The notes beneath the pieces are model-generated. The model saw only the letters and a list, made by a program, of their open reading frames with translations, did not search any database and was not told the DNA's origin. Below are positions 52,601-60,930 of a stretch of 64,000 nt of DNA, in pieces (within the stretch, counting starts at the first letter, position 1; every line of letters starts with the position of its first letter). The stretch spans positions 1,226,667-1,290,666 of the forward strand of contig NZ_RRUE01000002.1 of the NCBI RefSeq assembly GCF_003892345.1, read 5' to 3'. The position numbers were made by a program, and so were the translations under genes. Source of the DNA: Lautropia dentalis (GTDB lineage Bacteria > Pseudomonadota > Gammaproteobacteria > Burkholderiales > Burkholderiaceae_E).

Positions 52601-53620
52601 TTCGCGCCCGGCTTTTCCACCGCCAAACAGGTGACGGCGCTGGCCGGCCGCGGCGTGGGCATGGATGTGGTGCGTGCCGAAGTGGCCGGCCTGGGTGGCC
52701 GTATCGACGTGGACTCCACGGCGGGCAAGGGCAGCTGCTTCACCGTGCACCTGCCGGTGTCGCTGGCCGTGACCCAGGTGGTGCTGCTGGAAATCGAGGG
52801 CGGCAAGTTTGCGGTGCAGAGCGCCCTGGTCGAGCAGATCGTGCAGATGAAGCCCGAGGCGCTCACCGAGGCCTACCAGGCCGGCAGGGTGGAAGTGGCC
52901 GGTGAGCGCGTGCCGTTCTACTTCCTCGGTAGCCTGCTGGAAATTCCGGGGGTGAAACCCTCGGCCCAGCGGGTGGCGCCGGTGGTGGTGCTGCGCGCCG
53001 GTGCCACACGGATTGCCCTGCACGTGGACACGGTGGTGCCCAACCAGGAGGTGGTGATCAAGCACATCGGCCCGCAACTGGCCCGTCTGGCCGGGGTGGC
53101 CGGCGCCACGGTGCTGGGCAACGGTGACATCGTGCTGATCCTGAACCCGGTGCAGCTGGCCATGGCCCGCGTGGCCGGCCAGTTGGGCAAGGTCAAGGCA
53201 GCCACCTTCAGCGCCAGCGAGCTGCAGACGGCTGCCACCGTGATGGTGGTGGACGACTCGGTGACGGTGCGCAAGGTCACGCAGCGCCTGCTGGTGCGCG
53301 AGGGCTACAACGTACTGCTGGCCAAGGACGGTGTGGATGCGCTGCGCCAGATGCAGGAGGTGATTCCGGACGTGATGCTGGTGGACATCGAGATGCCGCG
53401 CATGGACGGCTTCGACCTGACGAAGAACGTGCGCGAACATGCCGACTACGCCAACGTGCCGATCATCATGATCACCTCGCGTACCGCCGACAAGCACCGC
53501 AACCACGCGCTGTCGCTGGGGGTGGATGTGTTCCTCGGCAAGCCCTTCTCGGAGGACGAGCTGCTGCGGCACGTGAAGAGCTTCGCCAGCCAGCGGGCAC
53601 CGCGGGCGGTGATGAGCTGA
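46610..53620 (+). CDS. chpA: giant Pil-Chp hybrid histidine kinase ChpA (PilL)
   Basis: About 2,336 residues; the Pseudomonas protein is about 2,470. Order: N-terminal helical ChpA region (about 1-560); Ala-rich linker; Hpt domain with H768 (HTLKGSSRMVG); an acidic/Ala linker (about 840-1325) with four 11-residue FDAPxFGxDAA-type repeats (about 1051-1094); a degenerate Hpt with H1372 (LHTLVGTTRHVG, Lys lost); an Hpt with H1554 (FHTIKGSARMAG); CheA dimerisation and ATPase domain (about 1730-2040, NSVAHGVEDAARR, DDGAGLD, GRGVGMDVVR); a CheW-like domain; and a receiver with D2259 (MLVDIEMPRMDG). GTG 46610 is preferred, with AAAAGGG upstream; TTG 46592 and ATG 46634 are alternatives. Confidence 0.93.
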   Translation: MEHSNNIDMMTLSWTVPEIRESLQHVAQALDELLASPHSQDAIKRARLHLHQTHGALQVADLPGVTMLTDEAEQVMMAFEAGTVHPDAQNIATLKQVLRAVVEYLEDMQASGVMVPALVLYPYYRDLVGVRKVLQPDPTVLFDIDLDRSLPAAVRAQLSNAPDREERAQHAARYFERALPALIRGENVVAAVDALHEAMARLLRYQPHAGARLFYWLSYALIDGIKHGALKVDLATRRAVGRINIQNRHLFTGQAEVPAQFIKELLLLLAQAGAGSPAIDEVRRHFHLDVLVPAGYDRPRYGLADPGTLHAAREALTQIHRSWEKIAGGTQGEEQAFADAVTTLNRALAQTPYAGLGMLGRTLATMPQALGSVEGRVREMLAIEVATAVLFMEEALAGALRSNPSYDDRAQELATRISSLLAHPETFDPTPLPWLVALSSQASERMTQSAFVGELKHNLSTCEQALDDYFRDETAVSRLEGVEPLLLETAAVFTLLEFRDAATACRDIIRQVDDVVHARVSLDDARRRRLADGVSSVGFFVETLLQSEGRARRFRFDEARGMLFEDMSLPLVAEETVAEEGVPEGLSLADAADGSRAAADQAAPDTSAADAAAADAALAVAAATEPVAQAPAARMTGVTEDAAPAMHGMVAAEMTAAGTVAAGTVAAGLVAEDVFAAAAATDTAATVQVPAAAETAAEPAPVESTEPALPEGVLEDGSVELSPDEAELHEIFMMEATEVLDAIAENLVIVRRAPDDREAMTTIRRGFHTLKGSSRMVGLDAFGEAAWAFEQMMNHWLAEDRDGTPALFELIGEGADFFRRWAEQLQVAPRRVLDASLLVARCNAFPDKPAAVEKSAVTEKPAAPQPAVVQPAVAQEPAPEQADLPVAEQADLSALGMDAADPFGSGDLSVDGALNPDDESLPTLDLDNALNLGDGPSGDLTLGDASSMSFDGESSAEFDEISLDSDVPADMPVVAKDDGFSSSHNFARVSHAAGEGDVRQQLEGFLDEASDWKADMLPTDLAELHSDPVRAPEPKTESEEESGDDALFGGPAFDSDVSFDAPQFGNDAAFDDPRFSSDASFDAPPFGSDVAFDGIMSFGGELKLDETVDQGLDAGLSFGSDALSGEPGLSAGWPDAAADGDIENIPLLDLGGDTPAADAPALSQSAVAPETAAAAAEPAAIAPSAVGPTGQAAIDEPAAPAEPSAFGAGLPEDLAAEFAAAGLDPSALDADVLDVPTLSMDDAFDADSSGPESVATEAAATGPAHAEFAATQPLVAEAPAAPEPVAAEPAMAPTAAGQADTAAVQTSATPAQPASGAHESQVRIGERLIDAELFEIFNAEAAQSRVRMNEDWSSWQASDALRAPESLVRTLHTLVGTTRHVGLVQVRGIAASLEKLLLKQRETSVELPEAMKASMQAAIGVVDRMLGEFAARIEPAADPETAARMEALLAGWDAEIAAAAQPQKPAAPAEEKPREMRGEDLLKKAAEVLGAARREAQEKRDPLAGLVDEIDPDLGPVFFEEAEELMPQVDNNLREWRERPADGSMPAALMRLFHTIKGSARMAGAMRFGQMIHELETQVEEALAQPPVQPATIEAVLSGYDQAVSAYEVMLHPELAEQRAAEAGTLKQQCSAAAGAAHAVMDDGADASATAASPAAAVGAAGEAPATGEAVPVCAQAAAAAAKAAAARAAVEAAAARTADEHQLAETGTGALPDAVMAGAAANPAAAAQHVIRVRADLLDRMVAEAGEVAIARARLDSEMSLIRSAINELTENVNRLRLQLREIEIQADNQIQAKIAHSNETETEFDPLEFDRYTRFQEVTRMLAESVNDVSTVQQNALRALDAAMQDLARQGQVSRSLQQSLMRVRMVAFSTINDRLYRVVRQAGKDTGKRVTLEIKGGQAEIDRNVLDRMAGPIEHILRNSVAHGVEDAARRATVGKPEVGELTIEVSQDGNEVIMRFLDDGAGLDYPRIEARARERGLIAPEHQPTERELAQMIFAPGFSTAKQVTALAGRGVGMDVVRAEVAGLGGRIDVDSTAGKGSCFTVHLPVSLAVTQVVLLEIEGGKFAVQSALVEQIVQMKPEALTEAYQAGRVEVAGERVPFYFLGSLLEIPGVKPSAQRVAPVVVLRAGATRIALHVDTVVPNQEVVIKHIGPQLARLAGVAGATVLGNGDIVLILNPVQLAMARVAGQLGKVKAATFSASELQTAATVMVVDDSVTVRKVTQRLLVREGYNVLLAKDGVDALRQMQEVIPDVMLVDIEMPRMDGFDLTKNVREHADYANVPIIMITSRTADKHRNHALSLGVDVFLGKPFSEDELLRHVKSFASQRAPRAVMS

Positions 53621-54033
53621 GGGTCAGCGGCGGCGGCCGGCGCGTGATCCGGTCGCGGTTCTTCCCGGCCGGGGCGGCTTGCGTGGCTGCCCTGGCAGAC
53701 AGGTGGGAGGGGCACTTTTCCGGCTTGGCTGCGCTGTGCGCAGAAGGCGCCGGAAAGGCACCCCTACCGCCTGTCCTTGTGAGATCGTGGCCGTTCGGAG
53801 ACGCCGGATCGCTGGCTTTGCGCCGGAAACAGCCCTTGTTTCGCTGATGGATCCCATCAGCGCCAGAAACGTTTCGCCGCGGGTGCAGCGTAGAATGCCC
53901 AGTCGGGGGATCATGTGCGTTTGCCATGGCCCCGTGTGTATGTACGCAACGGCGCGGTCTGCCGTATCCATTCGTGCGGGCCGGAAGGCTCCGGATGGGG
54001 CGGCTGCGTGGTTGCCGACCGGGAAGAGGGTGT
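53621..54033. other. 413-bp gap between chpA and ppc
   Basis: No gene. Contains an imperfect inverted pair TTTCCGGC/GCCGGAAA (about 53717-53758). The ppc promoter should lie in the right half, but I cannot name it with confidence. Confidence 0.5.
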
Positions 54034-56967
54034 ATGAACGAAGCAACGACGCAGGACAAGGCCAAGGACCAGCCCCTGATCGACGACATCCGGCTGCTGG
54101 GCCGGCTGCTGGGCGAGGTGATTCGCGAGCACGAGGGCGAAAAGGCCTATGCACTGACCGAGGAGATCCGCCAGCTGTCGGTGGCGGCACGGCACCAGGA
54201 TGACCAGCACGCCAGCGAACGGCTCAAGGCGCTGCTCAAGGGTCTGACCGACCAGCAGGCCATCAGCGTCATCCGTGCCTTCACCTTCTTCAGCCACCTG
54301 GCCAATCTGGCCGAAGACCAGCACTACATCCGCCGCCGTGCCGTGCACGAGCGCGCCGGCAGCATCAACGAGGGCAGCCTCTCGCACACCTGGCAGCGCA
54401 TGTACCAAGCCGGCATCAGCCGTGACGAGGTGGCGGGCATGCTGGCCCATGCACACCTCTCGCCGGTTCTCACGGCGCACCCCACCGAGGTGCAGCGCCA
54501 GAGCATTCTGGACATCGAGCACAGCATCGCAGCCCTGCTGGCCGAGCGGGACGCCATCCGCCTCGCGGCACTGGCGGCACGGGCCGAATCGGCGGCCGAA
54601 GCAGCGCAGGCCGCCGGGACATCTGGCGCCGCACCGGCTGGCAGCTCCTCCTCGACGGGGGAAGCGGCGACGACTGTCGCTGCCCGGCCGGCCGGCAGCG
54701 CGCTGGAAGAAGCGGCCCGCGTGGACCACCGTCTGCTGCGCGAGCTGGCCACCAACGAGGCCCGGCTGCGTGCGCACATCACACAGCTCTGGCACACGCG
54801 GCTGCTGCGCTTTGCCAAACTGACGGTGGCCGACGAAATAGAAAATTCGCTCTCGTACTACAGAGCCACGTTCCTGCCGGAAATTCCCCGCCTGTATGCC
54901 GACATCGAAGAAGCGCTCGAGGGCCGGCGCGTGGCGCCTTTCCTGCGCATGGGGCAGTGGATCGGCGGGGACCGTGACGGCAATCCCAACGTGTCGGCCG
55001 AGACCCTGTCGCTGGCCCTGCAGCGGCAGTCGGACGTGGTGCTGCAGCATTATCTGGCCGAAGTGGCACACCTGCAGCGCGAGCTGTCGCTGTCGGTGAT
55101 GCGCAGCCCGGTCAACGAGGCCATGAAGGCGCTGGCCGACCGCGGCAACGTCACCAGCGCGCACCGGCAGGACGAACCCTACCGGCGGGCGCTGGCGGGC
55201 ATGCGCGCCCGGCTGGAGGCCACGCAGCGTGTTCTGGCGGGAGGCGAGACGGCGGCGCAGCAGGGCATGGATTTTCCGCCCTATGCGCACGCCGGCGTGT
55301 TTCTGGAAGACCTGCGCACCATCGACCATGCTCTCACCGCGCAGCACTGCGAAGCCATTGCCCAGCACCGGCTGCGGCCGCTGATGCGGGCGGTGGAGGT
55401 GTTCGGCTTCCATCTGGCCACGGTGGACCTGCGGCAAAGCTCCGACCAGCACGAACTGGTGGTGGCCGACCTGCTGTCCGTGGCCCGCATCGAGCCCGAC
55501 TATCTGGCGCTGGACGAAGCCGGCCGTCGTGCCGTATTGCTGCGGGCGCTCGACGAAGCACGTCCGCTGCGTGTGCCCGATGCCCAGTACCAGCCGCTCA
55601 CGCTGAAGGAGCTGGACATCTTCCAGACGGCCCGCCACATGCGTGAACGCTATGGGGCTGCTGCCATTCGTCACGCCATCATCAGCCACACCGAAACGGT
55701 CAGCGACCTGCTGGAAGTGCTGGTGCTGCAGAAGGAAGTGGGCCTGCTGCGCGGCACGCTCGATGCCGACGCCGTGGCCAGCCTGATTGCCGTGCCGCTG
55801 TTCGAAACCATCGAGGACCTGCGCAATGCGCCGGGCATCATGGGCGACTTCTACCGCCTGCCGGGCGTGGCCGCCATGATCCAGCGCAGCGGCGGCGAGC
55901 AGGACATCATGCTCGGCTATTCCGACAGCAACAAGGATGGCGGCATTTTCACCAGCAACTGGGAGCTTTACCGCGCCGAGCTGGCCCTGGTGGCCCTGTT
56001 CGACCAGCTGGGCCGCGAATTCCGGCCGGTGCGCCTGCGCATGTTCCATGGCCGGGGTGGCACGGTGGGCCGCGGCGGTGGCCCCAGCTACCAGGCCATT
56101 CTGGCGCAGCCGCATGGCACCGTGCGCGGCCAGATCCGCCTCACCGAACAGGGCGAGGTGATCGGTTCCAAATACAGCAACCCGGACATCGGCCGCCGCA
56201 ACCTCGAAACGCTGGTGGCCGCCACGCTGGAAGCCAGCCTGCTGCCGCCACCGGCCGACGTGCCCGAGGCCTTCCTGCAGGCCGCGCAGACGCTCTCCAA
56301 CGACAGCATGGCCGCCTACCGGGCGCTGGTGTACGAAACCCCGGGCTTCGACACCTATTTCTTCCAGGCCACCCCCATCCGCGAAATTGCCGAACTCAAC
56401 ATCGGCTCGCGCCCGGCCTCGCGCAAGGCTACCCAGCGCATCGAGGACCTGCGGGCCATCCCGTGGGGCTTCAGCTGGGGCCAGTGCCGCCTGATCCTGC
56501 CCGGCTGGTATGGGTTTGGCAGCGCCGTGGCCAGGCTGCGCGAGCAGATGGGCGACGAGGCCGCCACCACCCTGCTGCGCCAGATGCACGCGCAGTGGCC
56601 GTTCTTCCGCACGCTGCTGTCGAACATCGACATGGTGCTGGCCAAGAGCGATCTGGCGCTGGCCGTGCGCTATGCCGATCTGGTGAGCGACGAGGCCCTG
56701 CGCCGTACCGTGCTGGAAAAGATCGACACCGAGTGGCAGCGCACCCAGGAAGCCATGCGGCTGATCACCGGCGTGGACCATCGCCTGGCCGGCAACCCGT
56801 CGCTGGCGCGTTCCATTGCCCACCGCTTCCCGTACATCGACCCGCTGCATCACCTGCAGGTGGAGCTGATCAGCCGCTACCGGGCCGGCAACCAGGCGCA
56901 GGAGGTGAAGGGCGGCATTCACATCACCATCAACGGCATTGCTGCCGGGCTGCGCAATACGGGGTGA
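54034..56967 (+). CDS. ppc: phosphoenolpyruvate carboxylase
   Basis: 977 residues. Carboxylates PEP to oxaloacetate to refill the TCA cycle. Active-site landmarks: H149 in [38 protein letters not shown] (about 628), [14 protein letters not shown] (about 670) and the C-terminal [17 protein letters not shown]. An Ala/Ser/Gly insert (about 185-225) interrupts the N-terminal part. The frame opens at 53926; ATG 54034 follows GAAGAGGG and gives a normal beginning. Confidence 0.97.
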   Translation: MNEATTQDKAKDQPLIDDIRLLGRLLGEVIREHEGEKAYALTEEIRQLSVAARHQDDQHASERLKALLKGLTDQQAISVIRAFTFFSHLANLAEDQHYIRRRAVHERAGSINEGSLSHTWQRMYQAGISRDEVAGMLAHAHLSPVLTAHPTEVQRQSILDIEHSIAALLAERDAIRLAALAARAESAAEAAQAAGTSGAAPAGSSSSTGEAATTVAARPAGSALEEAARVDHRLLRELATNEARLRAHITQLWHTRLLRFAKLTVADEIENSLSYYRATFLPEIPRLYADIEEALEGRRVAPFLRMGQWIGGDRDGNPNVSAETLSLALQRQSDVVLQHYLAEVAHLQRELSLSVMRSPVNEAMKALADRGNVTSAHRQDEPYRRALAGMRARLEATQRVLAGGETAAQQGMDFPPYAHAGVFLEDLRTIDHALTAQHCEAIAQHRLRPLMRAVEVFGFHLATVDLRQSSDQHELVVADLLSVARIEPDYLALDEAGRRAVLLRALDEARPLRVPDAQYQPLTLKELDIFQTARHMRERYGAAAIRHAIISHTETVSDLLEVLVLQKEVGLLRGTLDADAVASLIAVPLFETIEDLRNAPGIMGDFYRLPGVAAMIQRSGGEQDIMLGYSDSNKDGGIFTSNWELYRAELALVALFDQLGREFRPVRLRMFHGRGGTVGRGGGPSYQAILAQPHGTVRGQIRLTEQGEVIGSKYSNPDIGRRNLETLVAATLEASLLPPPADVPEAFLQAAQTLSNDSMAAYRALVYETPGFDTYFFQATPIREIAELNIGSRPASRKATQRIEDLRAIPWGFSWGQCRLILPGWYGFGSAVARLREQMGDEAATTLLRQMHAQWPFFRTLLSNIDMVLAKSDLALAVRYADLVSDEALRRTVLEKIDTEWQRTQEAMRLITGVDHRLAGNPSLARSIAHRFPYIDPLHHLQVELISRYRAGNQAQEVKGGIHITINGIAAGLRNTG

Positions 56968-57022
56968 TGGGGCTACTCTAAGGCTACAATGGCGGGCGTT
57001 ACCCTGATCTTCGTGCGCTGCC

Positions 57023-57454
57023 ATGTCCGCTCCCGCCCATGTCCTGCTGGCCTTCGACTTCGGTGAGAAGCGCATTGGCGTGGCCACGGGCAACACGCTG
57101 ACCGGTGCCGCACAGCCGCTGGGCACCGTGGCCGAAACCACCGCCGACGGCCGCTTTGCGCGCATCGGTGCGCTGATCCGCGAATGGCAGCCGGCCCGGC
57201 TGGTGGTGGGCCGGCCATTGCATCCGGACGGTGCAGCCCACGAGGTCACAGCCCGTGCCGAACGCTTTGCCCGCCAGCTCGAAGGCCGCTTCGGCCTGCC
57301 GGTGTCACTGGTGGACGAGCGCTACAGCTCGGTGGCGGCGCAGGCCCGCCTGCGCGCCCAGGGCCGCGGTGCCCGCGGGCGGGCGGCACAGGGCGACGAC
57401 GCCATGGCGGCCGCCATCATTCTTGAACAGTACCTGAGCGAGGCACAGGCATGA
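57023..57454 (+). CDS. ruvX: RuvX/YqgF Holliday-junction-resolvase-like nuclease
   Basis: 143-residue RNase H-fold protein implicated in 16S rRNA 5' end processing. It has [16 protein letters not shown] with the first catalytic Asp, [25 protein letters not shown] and [16 protein letters not shown] with the last acidic residues. The stop overlaps the pyrR ATG, a normal betaproteobacterial arrangement. Confidence 0.94.
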   Translation: MSAPAHVLLAFDFGEKRIGVATGNTLTGAAQPLGTVAETTADGRFARIGALIREWQPARLVVGRPLHPDGAAHEVTARAERFARQLEGRFGLPVSLVDERYSSVAAQARLRAQGRGARGRAAQGDDAMAAAIILEQYLSEAQA

Positions 57455-58092
57455 GCACTTCACCAGGCGTCACCCCCCTGCCGGCAGATGCCGAGACGCT
57501 GTTTGCGCGGCTGCGCGATGCACTGAAAAAGGATCTGGGCCTTGCCGGCGCTGGCGCAACTGCAGCGCCGGAGGCCGCAGGCCATGCTGTGCCGGCGCCG
57601 TCACCGGCATCGGTACCGGCGTCGGGAGAAGGGCAGGGAACGGCGGATGCGGAGGCGCAGGCCCCTGCCTTCATCGGCATCCACACCGGGGGCGCCTGGC
57701 TGGCAGCACGGCTGCATGCAGAGCTGGGGCTCGGCTCGCCGCTGGGTTTTCTCTCCAGTGCCTTTTACCGCGATGACGTGCAGGCCCGGGGCCTGTCGGC
57801 ACGGATGCAGCCCACGAAAATCGATTTCGACGTGAACGGCCGCGATATCGTGCTGGTCGACGACATCCTGCACACCGGCCGCACCATTCGCGCGGCCCTG
57901 AACGAAATTTTCGACTACGGGCGCCCGGCGCGCGTGCGGCTGGCCGTGCTGCTCGACCGGGGCGGACGCGAACTGCCGGTACGGGCCGATTATCTGGGGG
58001 CCGAACTGGCGCTGCAGCCCGGTGAAAAGCTGGTGCTCAGCCAGCGTACCAGCGGGATGTTCGAACTGCGGGTCGAGCGGCCCGGCAGCTGA
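57451..58092 (+). CDS. pyrR: PyrR-type uracil phosphoribosyltransferase / pyr regulator
   Basis: 213 residues. The phosphoribosyltransferase signature [18 protein letters not shown] is intact, with FYRDDV and [10 protein letters not shown] upstream. An Ala/Pro-rich insert of about 40 residues (about 30-70) interrupts the N-terminal region just before FIGIHTGG. In Gram-positives PyrR is an RNA-binding attenuation protein; in betaproteobacteria the RNA role is uncertain. A terminator-like hairpin follows before pyrB. Confidence 0.9.
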   Translation: MSTSPGVTPLPADAETLFARLRDALKKDLGLAGAGATAAPEAAGHAVPAPSPASVPASGEGQGTADAEAQAPAFIGIHTGGAWLAARLHAELGLGSPLGFLSSAFYRDDVQARGLSARMQPTKIDFDVNGRDIVLVDDILHTGRTIRAALNEIFDYGRPARVRLAVLLDRGGRELPVRADYLGAELALQPGEKLVLSQRTSGMFELRVERPGS

Positions 58093-58104
58093 TTTCAAAC
58101 GATG

Positions 58105-58132
58105 ACGCCCGCCATGATGCGGGCGTTTTCTT
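58105..58132 (+). terminator. hairpin terminator or attenuator between pyrR and pyrB
   Basis: ACGCCCGC (58105-58112) pairs with GCGGGCGT (58119-58126), followed by TTTTCTT. It is placed 36 bp before the pyrB ATG, where it would reduce read-through from ruvX-pyrR. Confidence 0.75.
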
Positions 58133-58168
58133 GTCTGGCAGGAACCGGCAGAGAGGGAAGGGAACAAC

Positions 58169-59122
58169 ATGCAGATGCAACAGGTACAAGTGGGCAAGGA
58201 CGGGCGGCTGCGCCACCTGCTCACGCTGGAAGGACTGTCGCGCGACATGATCCATAAAATTCTGGACAACGCGTCGTCATTTCTCAATGTGTCGGACCGG
58301 CAGATCAAGAAGGTGCCCCTGCTGCGCGGCCGTTCGGTATTCAACCTCTTTTTCGAGGATTCCACCCGCACCCGCACCACCTTCGAAATAGCCGCCACCC
58401 GCCTGTCGGCCGACGTGGTGAATCTCAACATCAGCACCTCCTCCACCCGGAAGGGTGAATCGCTGCTCGACACCATCGACAACCTGCAGGCCATGGCGGC
58501 CGACCTCTTCGTGGTGCGCCACAGCCAGAGCGGTACCGCGCACCTGATTGCCCAGCACGTGGGCGAACACGTGCACGTGGTCAATGCCGGTGACGGCCGC
58601 CATGCCCACCCCACGCAGGGGCTGCTGGACATGTACACCATCCGGCACTTCAAGAAGGACTTCACGCAGCTCAGCGTGGCCATCGTGGGTGACATCACCC
58701 ATTCGCGCGTGGCCCGTTCGGACATCCATGCCCTGACCACGCTGGGTGTGCCCGACGTGCGCGTGGTGGGGCCGCTCACGCTGCTGCCGGGCGGACTGGA
58801 GCAGCTGGGCGTGACCCTCTACACCGACATGCGTGCCGCACTGAAGGATGTGGACGTGGTGATCATGCTGCGCCTGCAGAACGAGCGCATGAACGGCGCA
58901 CTGCTGCCCAGCGCACAGGAGTATTTCCGCGCCTGGGGTCTGACCCGCGAAAAACTGGCGCTGGCCAAACCCGATGCCATCGTCATGCACCCCGGACCGA
59001 TGAACCGCGGGGTGGAAATCGAATCTGCCGTGGCCGATGGCCCGCAGGCCGTGATCCTGCAGCAGGTCACCTTCGGCATTGCCGTGCGCATGGCCGTGAT
59101 GAGCATGCTGGCCGCCGGTTGA
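58169..59122 (+). CDS. pyrB: aspartate carbamoyltransferase catalytic chain
   Basis: 317 residues. Forms carbamoyl-aspartate, the committed pyrimidine step. Carbamoyl-phosphate site [13 protein letters not shown], then [25 protein letters not shown] and [10 protein letters not shown]. It is followed by a dihydroorotase-like gene, as in pseudomonads, where the two proteins form one dodecameric enzyme. Confidence 0.97.
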   Translation: MQMQQVQVGKDGRLRHLLTLEGLSRDMIHKILDNASSFLNVSDRQIKKVPLLRGRSVFNLFFEDSTRTRTTFEIAATRLSADVVNLNISTSSTRKGESLLDTIDNLQAMAADLFVVRHSQSGTAHLIAQHVGEHVHVVNAGDGRHAHPTQGLLDMYTIRHFKKDFTQLSVAIVGDITHSRVARSDIHALTTLGVPDVRVVGPLTLLPGGLEQLGVTLYTDMRAALKDVDVVIMLRLQNERMNGALLPSAQEYFRAWGLTREKLALAKPDAIVMHPGPMNRGVEIESAVADGPQAVILQQVTFGIAVRMAVMSMLAAG

Positions 59123-59294
59123 GCACCGCCGGCACACCGGACGAATGAACGGGGCGACAGAATGCGATGAACATCCGGCGGGTGCGCCGAACGGCGTCAC
59201 CGGCAGCCATGTGCGTCACGTCGCCATGAAACAGGAATGAAAGGTGGATATTTTGATGAACGGCAAAATGCCACCGGAACACAGGAGCAGCATC

Positions 59295-60653
59295 ATGCCG
59301 CAGCATGAGCAGACAGCAGGGCAGGGCAAGGGCACCGTCCGCGTGGGACGCGACGGGCACGACACCTCGTTTTCCATCACCGGTGCCCGGCTGGTGGACC
59401 CGTGGAACGGGCTCGACCAGGAAAGCGACCTGCACGTATCGGACAAGAAAATCATCGGCATTGGCGCGGCACCGCATGGCTTTCGGCCAGTGCGCACCAT
59501 CGATGGCCGCGGAAAGATCCTCTCGCCCGGCCTGGTGGATCTCTCCGCGCGCCTGCGTGAACCGGGCTACCAGTACAAGGCCTCGCTCGAATCCGAAATG
59601 AAGGCCGCCGTGGCTGGCGGCGTGACTTCACTGGCCTGCCCGCCGGACACCGATCCGCCGCTGGACGAACCGGGCCTCGTGGAAATGCTCAAATACCGCG
59701 CCCACAACATGGGGCTGGCGCATCTGTATCCACTGGGCGCGCTGACCGTGGGCCTCGAGGGCGAGGCCCTGACCGAAATGCTGGAACTCACCGACGCCGG
59801 CTGTGTGGGTTTTGCACAGGCACATCACCCCATCCGCGACACCCAGGTGCTGCTGCGTGCCCTGCAGTACGCGCATTCATACGGCTACACCGTGTGGCTC
59901 AACCCGTCGGACCCCTGGCTGGGTGGTGGCGTGATGCACGCCGGTCCCTTCGCCTCGCGGCTGGGTCTGCCCGGCAACCCGGTGATGGCCGAAACCATCG
60001 CGCTGCACACCATCATCGAACTGGTGGCCTCGGTGGGCTGCCGTGTGCACCTGTGCCGGCTGTCGTCGGCTGCCGGGGTGGAACTGGTGCGGCAGGCCCG
60101 CAAACGCGGTCTGCCGCTCACGGCCGATGTCTCCATCGACCACCTGCATCTGACCGACGTGGATGTGGGCTTCTTCGACACCGCCTACCGGCTCGATCCG
60201 CCACTGCGTGCCCAGCGTGACCGCGATGCCCTGCGCGCCGGCCTGCTCGACGGCACCATCGACGCCATCTGCTCCGACCACACCCCGGTGCTGGCAGATG
60301 CCAAGCGTCTGCCCTTCGGCGAGGCCGAACCGGGGGCCGTGGGCCTGTCGCTGCTGCTGCCGCTGGCTCTCAAATGGGGCCGTGAAAGCGGCCAGTCGCT
60401 GCTGCAGGTGCTGGACCGGCTCACGCGCATTCCCGCCGGCATCGCGGGGCTGGAGCGGGCGCCACACGCCAACCCGTCGGGCCTGTGGGTGGGCGGCCGT
60501 GCCGACCTTTGCCTGTTCGACCCCGACGCCCTGTGGAAGGTCACCCCCGACACGCTGTGGGGACAGTGCGCCAACACGCCGTGGCTGGGGCATGAGGTGC
60601 AGGGACGGGTGCACCTGACGGCCGTGGGTGGAAGGATCGTGTTCGAACGCTGA
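59295..60653 (+). CDS. inactive dihydroorotase homologue PyrC' (ATCase partner)
   Basis: 452 residues from an ATG with AGGAG seven bases upstream (frame open from 59244). It has the dihydroorotase fold: GKILSPGLVD, LREPGYQYKASLESEMKAA, AVAGGVTSLACPPDTDP, HLCRLSSAAGV and DAICSDHTPV. The metal-binding HxH expected after PGLVDL is replaced by S84-A85-R86, so catalysis is unlikely. In Pseudomonas such pseudo-enzymes are needed structurally by PyrB. A genuine dihydroorotase must exist elsewhere. The name pyrX is also used. Confidence 0.9.
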   Translation: MPQHEQTAGQGKGTVRVGRDGHDTSFSITGARLVDPWNGLDQESDLHVSDKKIIGIGAAPHGFRPVRTIDGRGKILSPGLVDLSARLREPGYQYKASLESEMKAAVAGGVTSLACPPDTDPPLDEPGLVEMLKYRAHNMGLAHLYPLGALTVGLEGEALTEMLELTDAGCVGFAQAHHPIRDTQVLLRALQYAHSYGYTVWLNPSDPWLGGGVMHAGPFASRLGLPGNPVMAETIALHTIIELVASVGCRVHLCRLSSAAGVELVRQARKRGLPLTADVSIDHLHLTDVDVGFFDTAYRLDPPLRAQRDRDALRAGLLDGTIDAICSDHTPVLADAKRLPFGEAEPGAVGLSLLLPLALKWGRESGQSLLQVLDRLTRIPAGIAGLERAPHANPSGLWVGGRADLCLFDPDALWKVTPDTLWGQCANTPWLGHEVQGRVHLTAVGGRIVFER

Positions 60654-60679
60654 CGGGCTGAACTCAAATCCGGGTGCGG

Positions 60680-60790
60680 CCGGTATCGCCCGGCCAGGCA
60701 AGGCGGCCTGCCTTGCCTGTGCCGTGCACCACGCCCGCAAACGGCCGGGGCCAGCGCGGGGACGAATGCGTCCATGACACGCGCTGCCGG
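60680..60790 (+). repeat. dispersed intergenic repeat, member 10
   Basis: GGGGCCAGCGCGGGGACGA, then ATGCGTCCATGACACGCGC and TGCCGG. The left arm CCAGGCAAGGCGGCC matches member 1. Confidence 0.7.
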
Positions 60791-60930
60791 AGAAGGGGGC
60801 TTGCTGCCCGGCCGTCGGCGCCTTCCGGCCAGAGCATACCCCGCTGCCGATGGGGCGGTATATTCTCTGCCGGGAGGGTGGCCCGACGCCGGTGCTGGCC
60901 TCCCTGCAACACTGTCCGGGAGAGTGGCCC

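Noticed and set aside
49469-53572. 1,367-codon minus-strand frame opposite chpA
   Set aside because: Low-complexity His/Gly/Arg-rich antisense shadow. The plus strand shows complete kinase and Hpt motifs.
53911-57249. 1,112-codon minus-strand frame opposite ppc
   Set aside because: It is antisense to the well-supported ppc and ruvX genes, has no family features, and is the usual shadow of high-GC codon use.
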